Shown one piece after another: positions 26,709 through 35,960 of a DNA stretch of 43,950 bases. The stretch is from contig JASEHL010000004.1 of assembly GCA_030018805.1 (NCBI GenBank), positions 1-43,950 on the forward strand, written 5' to 3'. The first letter of the stretch is position 1. Every line of letters begins with the position of its first letter. The notes under the pieces are model-generated. The model was not told the DNA's origin, made no database searches, and saw nothing but the letters and a program-made list of their open reading frames with translations. A program made the position numbers and the translations under genes. The stretch is from Patescibacteria group bacterium (lineage in GTDB: Bacteria > Patescibacteriota > Minisyncoccia > Moranbacterales > UBA11712).

Positions 26709-27782
26709 ATGCCAAATCTCAAATTCAGCATCCTTATCCCGACTTACAACGGCGCCGGCTTCATCGGCGATACTATGCGGAGCATTTTGTCGCAGAGTTT
26801 TCAGAATTTTGAAATTCTCGTTCAGGACGACGCATCGCAAGATAACACTATTGAAGTCGTGAAGACATTCAACGACTCGCGGATAAAAATATTCAGAAAC
26901 GAAAAAAATCTTGGCTATCCGGGAAATCTTGAAAGTCTTTCAAAAAAGGCGATGGGGGATGTAATATATCTTATGGGACAAGATGATATTTTGGGGGAGG
27001 GAGCTCTCGAAGAAACATATAAAGCGTTCAAAATATCCGAAGACATCGGAGCGGTGGCGAGGCCCTATTTCTGGTTTGATGAAAAAATCGGAAAACCCGT
27101 GCGGGCCACGAAGCAAATGAATCCGGAAAAAAATTTACCCCGCACCACAGAAAATCAAAAAGAATCTGTGGTGCGGGGTGAGATCGTGCGTATTACCGAC
27201 AACTGCGGAAGGTTAATTCTGACAATTGACGTCGCCGGACAGCTATCAGGCCTGGCCATGAAAAAAAAATATCTCGACACGCCGTTTCACAAGGATATTT
27301 TCCCCTGCCATGTTTATCCGTTTGCCGCTATTCTGAAAAAACATCCAGTAGTGTTCCTCAAAGACCATAACGTAGCCGTCCGGATTCGCTCGAGCCAATG
27401 CCGGAGCGTTTCCTCAATTTACGACAAATCGCCGATCGAGAGTTGGGTTGATTTTTTCAATAATATTTTTCCCGAGAAGGAATTTGAAAGCTTTCGAAAA
27501 TACGCGATAAAAAATTACGTGGCGAAAAATTACGTCGGTTTGGTGCAAATCAGAAACTACGCGAAATACGGATATTTGATTCGGGAAATCGGCAAGCTCT
27601 TGAAATACCGCTGGGAAAATATTTTTAGTCCCACTTTTTGGTTCTTCAGCCTGGGGTGTCTCATTACGCCGCCATTTCTTCTCGTTCCTCTCGTTGATTG
27701 GTATAAAAACAAAATAAATTCAAAAAAATTGAGCCATATAAAATTCAAGTATAACCTGGATCATGAAAAAGTTAATCGATAA
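26709..27782 (+). CDS. Glycosyltransferase family 2
   Basis: FSILIPTYNGAGFIGDTMRSILSQSFQNFEILVQDDASQDNT. Confidence 0.9.
   Translation: MPNLKFSILIPTYNGAGFIGDTMRSILSQSFQNFEILVQDDASQDNTIEVVKTFNDSRIKIFRNEKNLGYPGNLESLSKKAMGDVIYLMGQDDILGEGALEETYKAFKISEDIGAVARPYFWFDEKIGKPVRATKQMNPEKNLPRTTENQKESVVRGEIVRITDNCGRLILTIDVAGQLSGLAMKKKYLDTPFHKDIFPCHVYPFAAILKKHPVVFLKDHNVAVRIRSSQCRSVSSIYDKSPIESWVDFFNNIFPEKEFESFRKYAIKNYVAKNYVGLVQIRNYAKYGYLIREIGKLLKYRWENIFSPTFWFFSLGCLITPPFLLVPLVDWYKNKINSKKLSHIKFKYNLDHEKVNR
27137..27179. repeat. Palindromic element inserted in frame in the GT2 gene
   Basis: ACCCCGCACCACAGA-N13-TCTGTGGTGCGGGGT, 15-bp perfect arms; encodes within ...NLPRTTENQKESVVRGE.... Confidence 0.9.
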
Positions 27783-28491
27783 AATTTACCACAATCGGAT
27801 ATTCTCCTGGCTTTTTCCCACGACGGTATTTTGTCTTCGGAAAAATCTCCGTGATTGCGAGAGCGTTTTGGATCTTGGCTGCGGGCCTTCTTCGCCTTTG
27901 CAATATTGCGAGAATGTCAGCTATAGCGTCGGGGTGGAAACATTCAAACCGTATCTCGACGAATCAAAAAAAAGAAAAATCCACACCGAATACATTGAAA
28001 AAAGAGTCGAAGAGGTTGCTTTTCCGCAAAAGCGCTTTGACGCCGTCATTATGATTGAAGTTCTCGAGCATCTTCCCGAAAAAAATGGTTATGCTATGCT
28101 CGAGAAGGCTGAAAAGTGGGCAAAAAAGAAAGTGATTGTCTCGACGCCCAACGGATTTCTTCCCCAGAATTCGTATGACGGCAATCCTTTTCAAAAACAT
28201 CTTTCGGGCTGGAGCATCGAAACGATGAAGCGCCGGGGATTTCGCTGCCGAGGGCTATCCGGTTTCAAATGGATTCGCCAGGAAGCGCCGCTTGAGGGAG
28301 TAGGGGATGATTTCATGGCTTCCATTCGCCTTCGCCCGAGATTTTTTTGGTTTATTATCGCGACTCTAAGCCAGCTAATTACTTATTTCTACCCAAAATA
28401 CGCCTTCGAATTATTTTGTGTTCACCCCGTTAAATCCTCGCTTCGCGAGGTCTCCGTTTCCAGCGGAGAATTTAACAGGGTAAAAAAATAA
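27763..28491 (+). CDS. SAM-dependent methyltransferase
   Basis: VLDLGCGPSSPL, FDAVIMIEVLEHLPEKNG. Confidence 0.85.
   Translation: MKKLIDKIYHNRIFSWLFPTTVFCLRKNLRDCESVLDLGCGPSSPLQYCENVSYSVGVETFKPYLDESKKRKIHTEYIEKRVEEVAFPQKRFDAVIMIEVLEHLPEKNGYAMLEKAEKWAKKKVIVSTPNGFLPQNSYDGNPFQKHLSGWSIETMKRRGFRCRGLSGFKWIRQEAPLEGVGDDFMASIRLRPRFFWFIIATLSQLITYFYPKYAFELFCVHPVKSSLREVSVSSGEFNRVKK
28424..28481. repeat. Three-way-junction palindromic element at the 3' end of the methyltransferase CDS
   Basis: ACCCCGTTAAAT | CCTCGC-TTC-GCGAGG | TCTCCG-N7-CGGAGA | ATTTAACAGGGT with no unpaired junction bases. Confidence 0.9.
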
Positions 28492-28534
28492 AATGAATCT
28501 TGTAGACGTCCGACGTCTACAAACAGAAAATCAT

Positions 28535-29131
28535 ATGAATATATTCAGCAAAATTACAGGACACCTGATTTCCGTTCCCGCGAGAATAAAGGGAATGAAA
28601 TTCGGAAAAAACAGTTTCATTGGGCCGGGTTATACCGTAGCACCGATTCTTGGGGGCGTTACTTTGGGAAATAATGTGATTGTGGGAAGAAACGCCTGGC
28701 TGGATATTTCGAGAAATACAAAAGGTGGCCAGATTATTATTGGCGGTGGAACACAAATTGGCCGTAATGCCGTTCTTTCCGCATGCAAAAAAATTTCCAT
28801 CGGAAAAAAATGTTTGATTTCATACAATGTCACGCTTATTGATCACGACCATGATGTTTTTGATCCGAGTATTTCTCCGATGGATGCCGGAATAACCGAG
28901 GGAAAAGAAGTGATAGTTGAAGACGAATGTTTCATCGGCGCTCATTCTTTTATTTTGAAAGGAGTGCATCTTGGGAAACATTGCGTGGTTGGAGCCAATA
29001 GTGTCGTGACAAACTCTTTTCCTGCCTATTCGGTGATTGCCGGAAGTCCGGCGAAATTAATCAGGAACTTGAAAAATATCAAAGACCATGGAGAAGAAAA
29101 TGACAATATCAGTCTTAATGCCAGTATATAA
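28535..29131 (+). CDS. Hexapeptide-repeat (LbH) acyltransferase
   Basis: GNNVIVGRNAWLDIS..., IGAHSFILKGVHLGKHCVVGANSVVTNSFPAYSVIAGSPAK. Confidence 0.88.
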   Translation: MNIFSKITGHLISVPARIKGMKFGKNSFIGPGYTVAPILGGVTLGNNVIVGRNAWLDISRNTKGGQIIIGGGTQIGRNAVLSACKKISIGKKCLISYNVTLIDHDHDVFDPSISPMDAGITEGKEVIVEDECFIGAHSFILKGVHLGKHCVVGANSVVTNSFPAYSVIAGSPAKLIRNLKNIKDHGEENDNISLNASI

Positions 29132-30041
29132 CGGGGAAACCACTCTTGAAAAAACGCTAGAAAGCCTCTTGGGCCAATCGAAAAATTTTGACGAGCTGAT
29201 TATTATTGACGATGCTTCGAGTGACAGGTCAGTTGCCGCAATTAAAGAATATTTGGGTGAAAAAAGAAACTATACACTGATCCAAAATGACAAAAATGCC
29301 GGGCTTGCAGCCGCTTATAACAAAGGAATAAAGGCAGCTAAAGGCAAATTGATTATCACGCTTCATCAGGATATCCTTCTCGAAAAAGAGGCGCTTGAAA
29401 AATTGGTCGAGCCGTTCGTCGATGAAAAGGTCGTCGCGTCAACCCACGTAGTCGCGCATCCGATGGAAATATGGAAAAAATACAATTTCTGGCAAAAATG
29501 CTTTTTCGCGAGGCTGGCTGGCAAAGATTTTTCAGGCATAGACGGAAAATTCGATTGCTTTCGGAAAAGCGCCCTAGAAAGAGTCGGGCTGTTTGATGAA
29601 ATTAATTTCAAAACAGCCGGCGAAGATGGAGACGTCGTATTTAAATTGAAGAAAATCGGAAAAGTGGTTGATACTAAAGCTAGGATTATTCATCTTCACA
29701 AAATTGATCCGAAATTCAGCTGGAAAGACATCGTTCATAAGCAAAAACAGTATTCAGAAGCGCAGGGAGCCTTGCTAGCGCGCAGCCGAATCCGAAACGC
29801 CTATTCTCTGGGCAGGTCCTTTTTCCGGGAAATACTCCTGATTTCGTTGATTATTCCGTATTTGAGAATCCCGACAGTCATTTTAATTTTGCTTTACTCG
29901 TTTTATTATACAGAGCTTGTTTATTTAGAAGAGTATAAGGATAAAAGGATAGTTGTACTTCCTTTTTTAAATATTTTTCTTTTGTTCGTCAGTCTTGTGT
30001 ATTCATTGAAAGGATTTATTTATGGAAAACAGAAAATTTAA
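29088..30041 (+). CDS. Glycosyltransferase family 2
   Basis: ISVLMPVYNGETTLEKTLESLLGQSKNFDELIIIDDASSD. Confidence 0.9.
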   Translation: MEKKMTISVLMPVYNGETTLEKTLESLLGQSKNFDELIIIDDASSDRSVAAIKEYLGEKRNYTLIQNDKNAGLAAAYNKGIKAAKGKLIITLHQDILLEKEALEKLVEPFVDEKVVASTHVVAHPMEIWKKYNFWQKCFFARLAGKDFSGIDGKFDCFRKSALERVGLFDEINFKTAGEDGDVVFKLKKIGKVVDTKARIIHLHKIDPKFSWKDIVHKQKQYSEAQGALLARSRIRNAYSLGRSFFREILLISLIIPYLRIPTVILILLYSFYYTELVYLEEYKDKRIVVLPFLNIFLLFVSLVYSLKGFIYGKQKI

Positions 30042-31215
30042 AATAGCTTTGTTTATGTTGCCTCTTCTCACTCAAGGCGGGGGAGCCGAGAAATACTTTA
30101 TCAATTTGGCTCGAAATTTTTCCAAAAGAGGATACGAGACGGATATCATCACGATGGACGAAAATTTTTTCCGCAGGTTCGCAAGGGTCTTGCACATCTT
30201 TGCGCTGGGTAATTTTTTGGGGAAAATTGACACGGGGGGAAGAGAAAATGAAGAAGCAGTGGAAAAGCAACTAGATGAAGCTCGGTGGATAAAAGCCAGT
30301 ACCAAAAATTTGAGAAATATATTGGGAAATTATGACGTAATTTACGCGAAAAACGAACTGGTTGATCTGGCGCTTTTGAAATTCATCGGATACAAAAAGC
30401 TTCCGCCGATTATTGTCGGAGTGCATACGCCGGTTTTTTATCCGGGGACGAAATCTTTCATTTCGAGACTCCATAATTTTCTATATTTGAGTTTTTTTTA
30501 TAAATGGTTGCTCAAAGGAACGAAATGTATTCATGTTTCCAATAAGTTTACGAAAAGTATCATTAGGGGAAAGCTAAATATCGAAAGCAAGCTTGTGTAT
30601 TATCCTTTTTCGGTAAAAAATATTACTGATTTAGCGAATAAAAACATATCTAATATAAATTTTAGTGCCGAAAAGAAAAACATTATTTTTTCTGGGAGAT
30701 TAGGAGAGCAAAAAGGGATTGATATTTTGATAAATATTATTGAGAGGATAAATGAAAATACAAATTTGAGAGATAAAGTTTGTGTAAATATTTTCGGGAG
30801 CGGAGACAAGGAATACGAAAGCGAAATCAGAAGTCTTGCCGAAAAATTTTCTTTTGTGAAATATTTTGGCCACGTTGAAAACAAGTTTATGCCGTATATC
30901 CTAAGCCAGCAAGACCTAATGGTCGCTCCCTCGAAATGGGAAACTCTGCCCTACGCGATCCTTGAAGCTCAAGGGATGGGCGTGCCGGTTGTCGCTTTTG
31001 ATATTCCCGGACCGGGTGATATTATTGAAGATAGACGAACGGGTATATTGGCGAAGGACGAGAATGAATTTTTAGAAGCGATAAAAAACTTTGTTGATGG
31101 GAAAGTAATCTTTGACAAAAGCTGTATTATTGCAAATATCAGAAAAAAATTTGATCCCGGAAAAATATATTCCGAATTAATAAAAATGTTTCAAGAGGTA
31201 TTATGCAAAAACTGA
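30022..31215 (+). CDS. Glycosyltransferase family 4 (group 1)
   Basis: LTQGGGAEKYFINLARNF, IIFSGRLGEQKGIDILI, APSKWETLPYAILEAQGMGVPVVAFD. Confidence 0.9.
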   Translation: MENRKFKIALFMLPLLTQGGGAEKYFINLARNFSKRGYETDIITMDENFFRRFARVLHIFALGNFLGKIDTGGRENEEAVEKQLDEARWIKASTKNLRNILGNYDVIYAKNELVDLALLKFIGYKKLPPIIVGVHTPVFYPGTKSFISRLHNFLYLSFFYKWLLKGTKCIHVSNKFTKSIIRGKLNIESKLVYYPFSVKNITDLANKNISNINFSAEKKNIIFSGRLGEQKGIDILINIIERINENTNLRDKVCVNIFGSGDKEYESEIRSLAEKFSFVKYFGHVENKFMPYILSQQDLMVAPSKWETLPYAILEAQGMGVPVVAFDIPGPGDIIEDRRTGILAKDENEFLEAIKNFVDGKVIFDKSCIIANIRKKFDPGKIYSELIKMFQEVLCKN

Positions 31216-31703
31216 ACCTCGGCTGCGGGAAAAATATAAAAAATGGTTATGTCAACGCGGATATAACTCCGTTTGAAGGGGTGGACAAGGCTTTCGACTT
31301 TGATGTTTTTCCGTATCCCTTTTCTGACGGCGAGTTTGATGAAATTCTGGCTGACAATGTTTTGGAGCATCTGGATGATATTCCCGCGGTAATGAAAGAG
31401 CTTCACCGGCTCACGAAACCTGACGGCGAAATCAGAATAATCGTGCCTTATTACAACTGCTATGGAGCTTATAACGATATCACCCACAAACATTATTTTT
31501 CTCATTTGTCTTTTGAGCCGTTTTATAAAAAAAATACGAGGGGAAATTATTTTATTGAAGAAAAATTCAAACTCATGAAACTGAAGCTGATCCCGACGAG
31601 ACTGGGGAAATTGCTATTGTTTGATTTCATACGGTTGCCGCTAAGTTTTATTTTTGGCCAAATAATCCAGGCGATCGACGTAACCTTGATCGTGAAAAAA
31701 TAA
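31203..31703 (+). CDS. SAM-dependent methyltransferase
   Basis: KLNLGCGKNIKNGYVNADI, DNVLEHLDDIPAVMKELHRLTKPDG. Confidence 0.85.
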   Translation: MQKLNLGCGKNIKNGYVNADITPFEGVDKAFDFDVFPYPFSDGEFDEILADNVLEHLDDIPAVMKELHRLTKPDGEIRIIVPYYNCYGAYNDITHKHYFSHLSFEPFYKKNTRGNYFIEEKFKLMKLKLIPTRLGKLLLFDFIRLPLSFIFGQIIQAIDVTLIVKK

Positions 31704-32410
31704 TGCTTCGAAAAATCAGATTTTATATCTCGCCGTGTTTTTTGATCAGGTATTATCTCCAGAGAGATATAAAATATTTCGTGAAAAAATTTAAGTTCGA
31801 GGGAAGAGTTTTAGATTTCGGATGCGGTCAAAAGCCGTATGAGCATCTCTTTTTTAATTCTGAATACATCGGGATTGATTTTGAGAATTATTCCAAAAAC
31901 AAGGAAATTTCAGATAAGAAACCGGATTATTTTTTTGACGAAAAATATTCGAAAGAGATGACGCTTCCGTTTGAGAACGGGAGCTTTGATAATACCGTGT
32001 CTTTCCAGGTTCTGGAGCATCACAGAAAACCCGAGGTTATGATTCGAGAGATGGCAAGAGTAGTGAAAAAAGAAGGGCTGATTCTCTTAACCTGTCCGTT
32101 CGTCTACGCGCTTCATGAAGAGCCGAATGATTTCCAGAGGCTGACGGAATATAAGCTTCGGGAACTGTTCGAAAAAAATAATTGCCAAATTATCCGAATA
32201 AAAAAACAAGGCGGTTTTTTTTCCGCAGTATCAATGCTCGCGAATGAACAGCTGAATTATTTTGCGGCAAAAAACAGGATAAATTATTTGCTGGCTTGCG
32301 TTATCTATCCGCTTTTTTTGTTGCTCCAGTATACCAGTATACTGGTGGATGTGTTTTTCCGGTCGGAAAAAGTGTTTATTAATTATATCGTTTTAGCAAA
32401 AAAACTTTAG
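31703..32410 (+). CDS. SAM-dependent methyltransferase
   Basis: VLDFGCGQKPYEHLF, FQVLEHHRKPEVMIREMARVVKKEG. Confidence 0.85.
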   Translation: MLRKIRFYISPCFLIRYYLQRDIKYFVKKFKFEGRVLDFGCGQKPYEHLFFNSEYIGIDFENYSKNKEISDKKPDYFFDEKYSKEMTLPFENGSFDNTVSFQVLEHHRKPEVMIREMARVVKKEGLILLTCPFVYALHEEPNDFQRLTEYKLRELFEKNNCQIIRIKKQGGFFSAVSMLANEQLNYFAAKNRINYLLACVIYPLFLLLQYTSILVDVFFRSEKVFINYIVLAKKL

Positions 32411-32415
32411 GAATC

Positions 32416-33579
32416 ATGAAGATTCTCGTCAATCTTGTCACTTTACAGCACGAGCATATATTGCCGCCCTGGCTTCGGATATTCAAAGTTTTTCAGTCGC
32501 AGGGATGTGAAATTTTTGTTAATGCGGGGCCTTTCGTCAAAAAATTGGGACCGATTGGAGACATTTATGAATTTAGGTGGCTCACTGAAGAGGAAAACAA
32601 GATACTGCAAAAAGACAAAACCGCTACGAAAATGAGTTTTTTATGCCACTGCCTGAAAAGAAATTTGCTTGCCCTGAAAAAAAGCCAAAAAATCTTGGAA
32701 GCCGGCCCTTTTGATGTCATTTATACGCCCTCTTCCGTTCTTGACTTTGTTATTTATCCCTTCTATCTAAAAATAACAGGCAAAAAAATTAAGTGGGTAA
32801 CGACTCTCGCAAACACAGTGCCGCTCACGGATCCCGGAAATAAGCCGTTAAGATTTTTAGGCTGGATATTTTTTCAAATCAGCCTTCGGATGATAAAAAG
32901 AGCCGATGTTATTTTCGCTTCCACTCCGGAAGTGATGGAGCATCTCATCAAAAGGCATTTCTACGAGAAGAAGCTGGTTCTGACCGGATTCGGGATAGAA
33001 GCTGACTTGATAGAAAAAGTCAAACCCGACGGAAAATATAAAATCGACGCGCTGTTTGTCGGAAGAATAAATGAAACTAAGGGAATATATGACATGCTGA
33101 AAGCTTTGAAGATTGTCCGTGAAAAATTCCCGGATTTCCAGCTGGCGATCATGGGGGAAGGAGATGCCAGGACGAAAATGAGCTTTAAAAATAAAATAAA
33201 AAAGGAAGGGCTTGAGGAAAACGTGCAGTTTCTTGGATACATAAACGGGATGGAAAAATACAATATCATAAAATCGGCAAAGTGCTTCTGGTTCTTGAGT
33301 ACGAGCCCAAGCGAAAGTTTTGGAGTGGCGCTTCTCGAGGCGGTGTGCTCTGGAGTTCCGGCGTATACTTATAGCCTCCCGCAATTTTCGCGGATTTATC
33401 AAAACGGTGGGGTTGATATTTCACCGCTAGGTGACTATAAAATGGTTGCCGAAAAAGTAATTCGATTACTTGAAAGTGGCAATTTTACTAATGACAAGGG
33501 GAAATTGCTGCTCGGAAAATATTCCTGGGAAAAAGTTGCCGAAATAGAATGGGGCGCCATTCAAAACATCACCTCCTAG
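32416..33579 (+). CDS. Glycosyltransferase family 4 (group 1)
   Basis: ALFVGRINETKGIYDMLKAL, STSPSESFGVALLEAVCSGVPAY. Confidence 0.88.
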   Translation: MKILVNLVTLQHEHILPPWLRIFKVFQSQGCEIFVNAGPFVKKLGPIGDIYEFRWLTEEENKILQKDKTATKMSFLCHCLKRNLLALKKSQKILEAGPFDVIYTPSSVLDFVIYPFYLKITGKKIKWVTTLANTVPLTDPGNKPLRFLGWIFFQISLRMIKRADVIFASTPEVMEHLIKRHFYEKKLVLTGFGIEADLIEKVKPDGKYKIDALFVGRINETKGIYDMLKALKIVREKFPDFQLAIMGEGDARTKMSFKNKIKKEGLEENVQFLGYINGMEKYNIIKSAKCFWFLSTSPSESFGVALLEAVCSGVPAYTYSLPQFSRIYQNGGVDISPLGDYKMVAEKVIRLLESGNFTNDKGKLLLGKYSWEKVAEIEWGAIQNITS

Positions 33580-33597
33580 AGCTCAACTCTAGGAGGT
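33571..33597. repeat. Perfect 11-bp stem hairpin containing the stop codon of the GT4 gene
   Basis: ACCTCCTAGAG-CTCAA-CTCTAGGAGGT; TAG at 33577-33579. Confidence 0.9.
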
Positions 33598-33621
33598 TGG
33601 GATAAGATCTATAATCCTCAA

Positions 33622-34308
33622 ATGGAAAAAAACATATATAAAGACTTGTATAATAATCAGAAAAATCTGGGGGATCTGGCGGACAGTCCCAGAATAAAAA
33701 AAATGGCAGCGGTTATAAACAGGCTAAATTTGGAAGGGGAAAATATCTTGGATATAGGTTGTTATGACGGGTCTTTTTTATCTCTCATAAAAAACCGGAA
33801 TAATAATTTCTATGGACTTGAAGCTAGCGATTGGGGAACAAAGAAGTCCAGGCAAAAAGGAATAGAAGTTAATCAATATTTTTTTGACGGCGAAAATAAG
33901 CTTCCGTACGATGATAATTTTTTTGATGTTGCTGTGGCCGGAGAAATTATCGAGCATATATATGACACGGATTTTTTTCTGGCGGAAATTTATAGAGTGC
34001 TAAAACCGGAAGGGAAACTTTTGATATCGACTCCCAACGTCGCGTCTCTTGGACGGAGGGCACTATTATTTTTTGGGTTTAATCCAATTATTGAATTATC
34101 TCTCAATGAACTGGACAGCTCGGGGCATATCAGATATTTTACCTTCAAATCTCTTCAGGGGTTGCTGAAAAAGCATAATTTCAAAATAATTGTCTCCAGC
34201 TCCGATTGCATCAATTTTTCCAGAAATGGCGGTATTAGATCAGGATTTCTGGCAAAAATTTTTCCGAAATTTGGGACTAGCGTGATTTATCTTGCGCAAA
34301 AACGATAA
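33622..34308 (+). CDS. SAM-dependent methyltransferase
   Basis: ILDIGCYDGSFLSLI, FDVAVAGEIIEHIYDTDFFLAEIYRVLKPEG. Confidence 0.85.
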   Translation: MEKNIYKDLYNNQKNLGDLADSPRIKKMAAVINRLNLEGENILDIGCYDGSFLSLIKNRNNNFYGLEASDWGTKKSRQKGIEVNQYFFDGENKLPYDDNFFDVAVAGEIIEHIYDTDFFLAEIYRVLKPEGKLLISTPNVASLGRRALLFFGFNPIIELSLNELDSSGHIRYFTFKSLQGLLKKHNFKIIVSSSDCINFSRNGGIRSGFLAKIFPKFGTSVIYLAQKR

Positions 34309-34403
34309 AAAATAGAAGTCTATTGTGCATTGAGTTTATTTTGATATACTGAAAACAGGGAATCGCTCCTGTTTTTAGTTTGATTAATTTGTTTAGAGTT
34401 CTT

Positions 34404-35930
34404 ATGAAATCAATTCAAATTCTCATTGTCGACATGGGCTCTCAATATACGCTTGTCATCGGCCGGACACTTCGCGAGCTTGGATATCGGGCGGCAGTTT
34501 TGTCTCCGGGAAAGGCCGAAGGCTGGCTGAAATCGAATAAACCGAAAGCAATTATTCTTTCCGGGGGAAGCGCGAGCGTTTACGAAAAAAATTCTCCGAA
34601 GCCGCCGAAAAATATTCTAAAGATGGACGTGCCTATTCTTGGGATATGTTACGGGATGCAATGGATTTCCCATAAAACCGGCGGATTGGTCGCTCCCCAT
34701 CACGAAAGAAAAGAATATGGAGAGGCTATTGTGAAATTCGATACGAAGAACACGCTTTTTCATGGTATAAAACACAAAAATATCGTCTGGGCCAGTCACG
34801 GAGACAGTGTGGAAAAAGTACCGGCCGGATTCAAAATTACTGCGCGCTCGGCTGATGGAAAAGTGATTGAAGCGATGAGCAATACCGTGAGAAAAATATG
34901 GGGCGTACAGTTCCATCCGGAAGTGACTCACACGAAAGAAGGAAAGAAAATTCTGGTCAATTTTTTGGAGAGAATTTCCGGATGCGAAAAGGACTGGCAG
35001 CCGGCTGACATGGTTGATGATATCAGAAATGAAACCGCCAAAGTCGCGAGCGGCAAGAAGGCCATCATTGGTTTTAGCGGCGGGGTTGACTCAACGACTC
35101 TTTCAGCGGTACTTGCGCCGGTTTTTGGAAAAAATCTTCTGGCGGTTTGCATTGACACAGGGGCATTGCGAAGAAACGAACTTGAAGAAATCAAATTCAA
35201 TGCGGATGCGGCGGGTGTCAATTTAAAAGTTGTTAAGGCCGCCAGCCGTTTTCAAAAAGCCATAGGAAGACAGACTCACTCGGAACTCAAGAGGAAAAAA
35301 TTCAAGAAACTGTATGGCAGAATACTGGAAGAGGAGGCGAAAAAATTCGGGGCGGATTTCATCGTCCAGGGAAGTCTCGCGACAGATCTCATTGAGTCGG
35401 GTTCGGCGGGAAAGGCGGATCTCATCAAATCACACCATAACGTGGGGCTCAACCTCAAAGTAAAAGAGCTTTATCCCTTTCGGAACCTGTTCAAATACGA
35501 GGTACGAGAACTGGCGCGACAGCTGAAACTTCCGCGGTCCATTTCCCAAAGGCAACCCTTTCCCGGTCCGGGACTTTTTATCCGAATAATTGGGGAGCCG
35601 CCGAAAAAAGACAAACTCGACATCGTGCGTTGGGCAGATGGCGAAGTGAGCGATATTCTCAAAAAACACAAAGTTTATGAAAATGTCTCACAGTTGATCG
35701 TAGCTCTCGATTGCCAGCGGACGGTCGGCATCAAAGGGGACGGTCGGGTTTACGCCTATTCGGTGATTGTCCGCGGCGTTCGGACGCTCGATTTCATGAC
35801 AGCCGAAGGCGTGCAGTTTCCATCCGAAGTGCGGCGTGAAATTTCGACCGCAGTCACGAAACATCCCAAAATCGTCAGGGTCTTTTTTGATGAGACCAAC
35901 AAGCCTCCGGCGACAACGGAAATGGAATAA
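34404..35930 (+). CDS. guaA: GMP synthase (glutamine-hydrolyzing)
   Basis: GICYGMQWISHKTGG amidotransferase; GFSGGVDSTTLSAVL ATP-PPase; QRQPFPGPGLFIRIIG; C-terminal TTEME. Confidence 0.96.
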   Translation: MKSIQILIVDMGSQYTLVIGRTLRELGYRAAVLSPGKAEGWLKSNKPKAIILSGGSASVYEKNSPKPPKNILKMDVPILGICYGMQWISHKTGGLVAPHHERKEYGEAIVKFDTKNTLFHGIKHKNIVWASHGDSVEKVPAGFKITARSADGKVIEAMSNTVRKIWGVQFHPEVTHTKEGKKILVNFLERISGCEKDWQPADMVDDIRNETAKVASGKKAIIGFSGGVDSTTLSAVLAPVFGKNLLAVCIDTGALRRNELEEIKFNADAAGVNLKVVKAASRFQKAIGRQTHSELKRKKFKKLYGRILEEEAKKFGADFIVQGSLATDLIESGSAGKADLIKSHHNVGLNLKVKELYPFRNLFKYEVRELARQLKLPRSISQRQPFPGPGLFIRIIGEPPKKDKLDIVRWADGEVSDILKKHKVYENVSQLIVALDCQRTVGIKGDGRVYAYSVIVRGVRTLDFMTAEGVQFPSEVRREISTAVTKHPKIVRVFFDETNKPPATTEME

Positions 35931-35953
35931 TTCCTAATCTCGTTGATTAGGAA
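35931..35953. repeat. Perfect hairpin between guaA and xseA
   Basis: TTCCTAATC-TCGTT-GATTAGGAA. Confidence 0.9.
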
Positions 35954-35960
35954 AACAAAA

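Noticed and set aside
34340-34378. AAAACAGG-N8-CCTGTTTTTAG before guaA as a guanine-type riboswitch
   Set aside because: Only a small hairpin with a short T-run; no purine aptamer sequence is present upstream.
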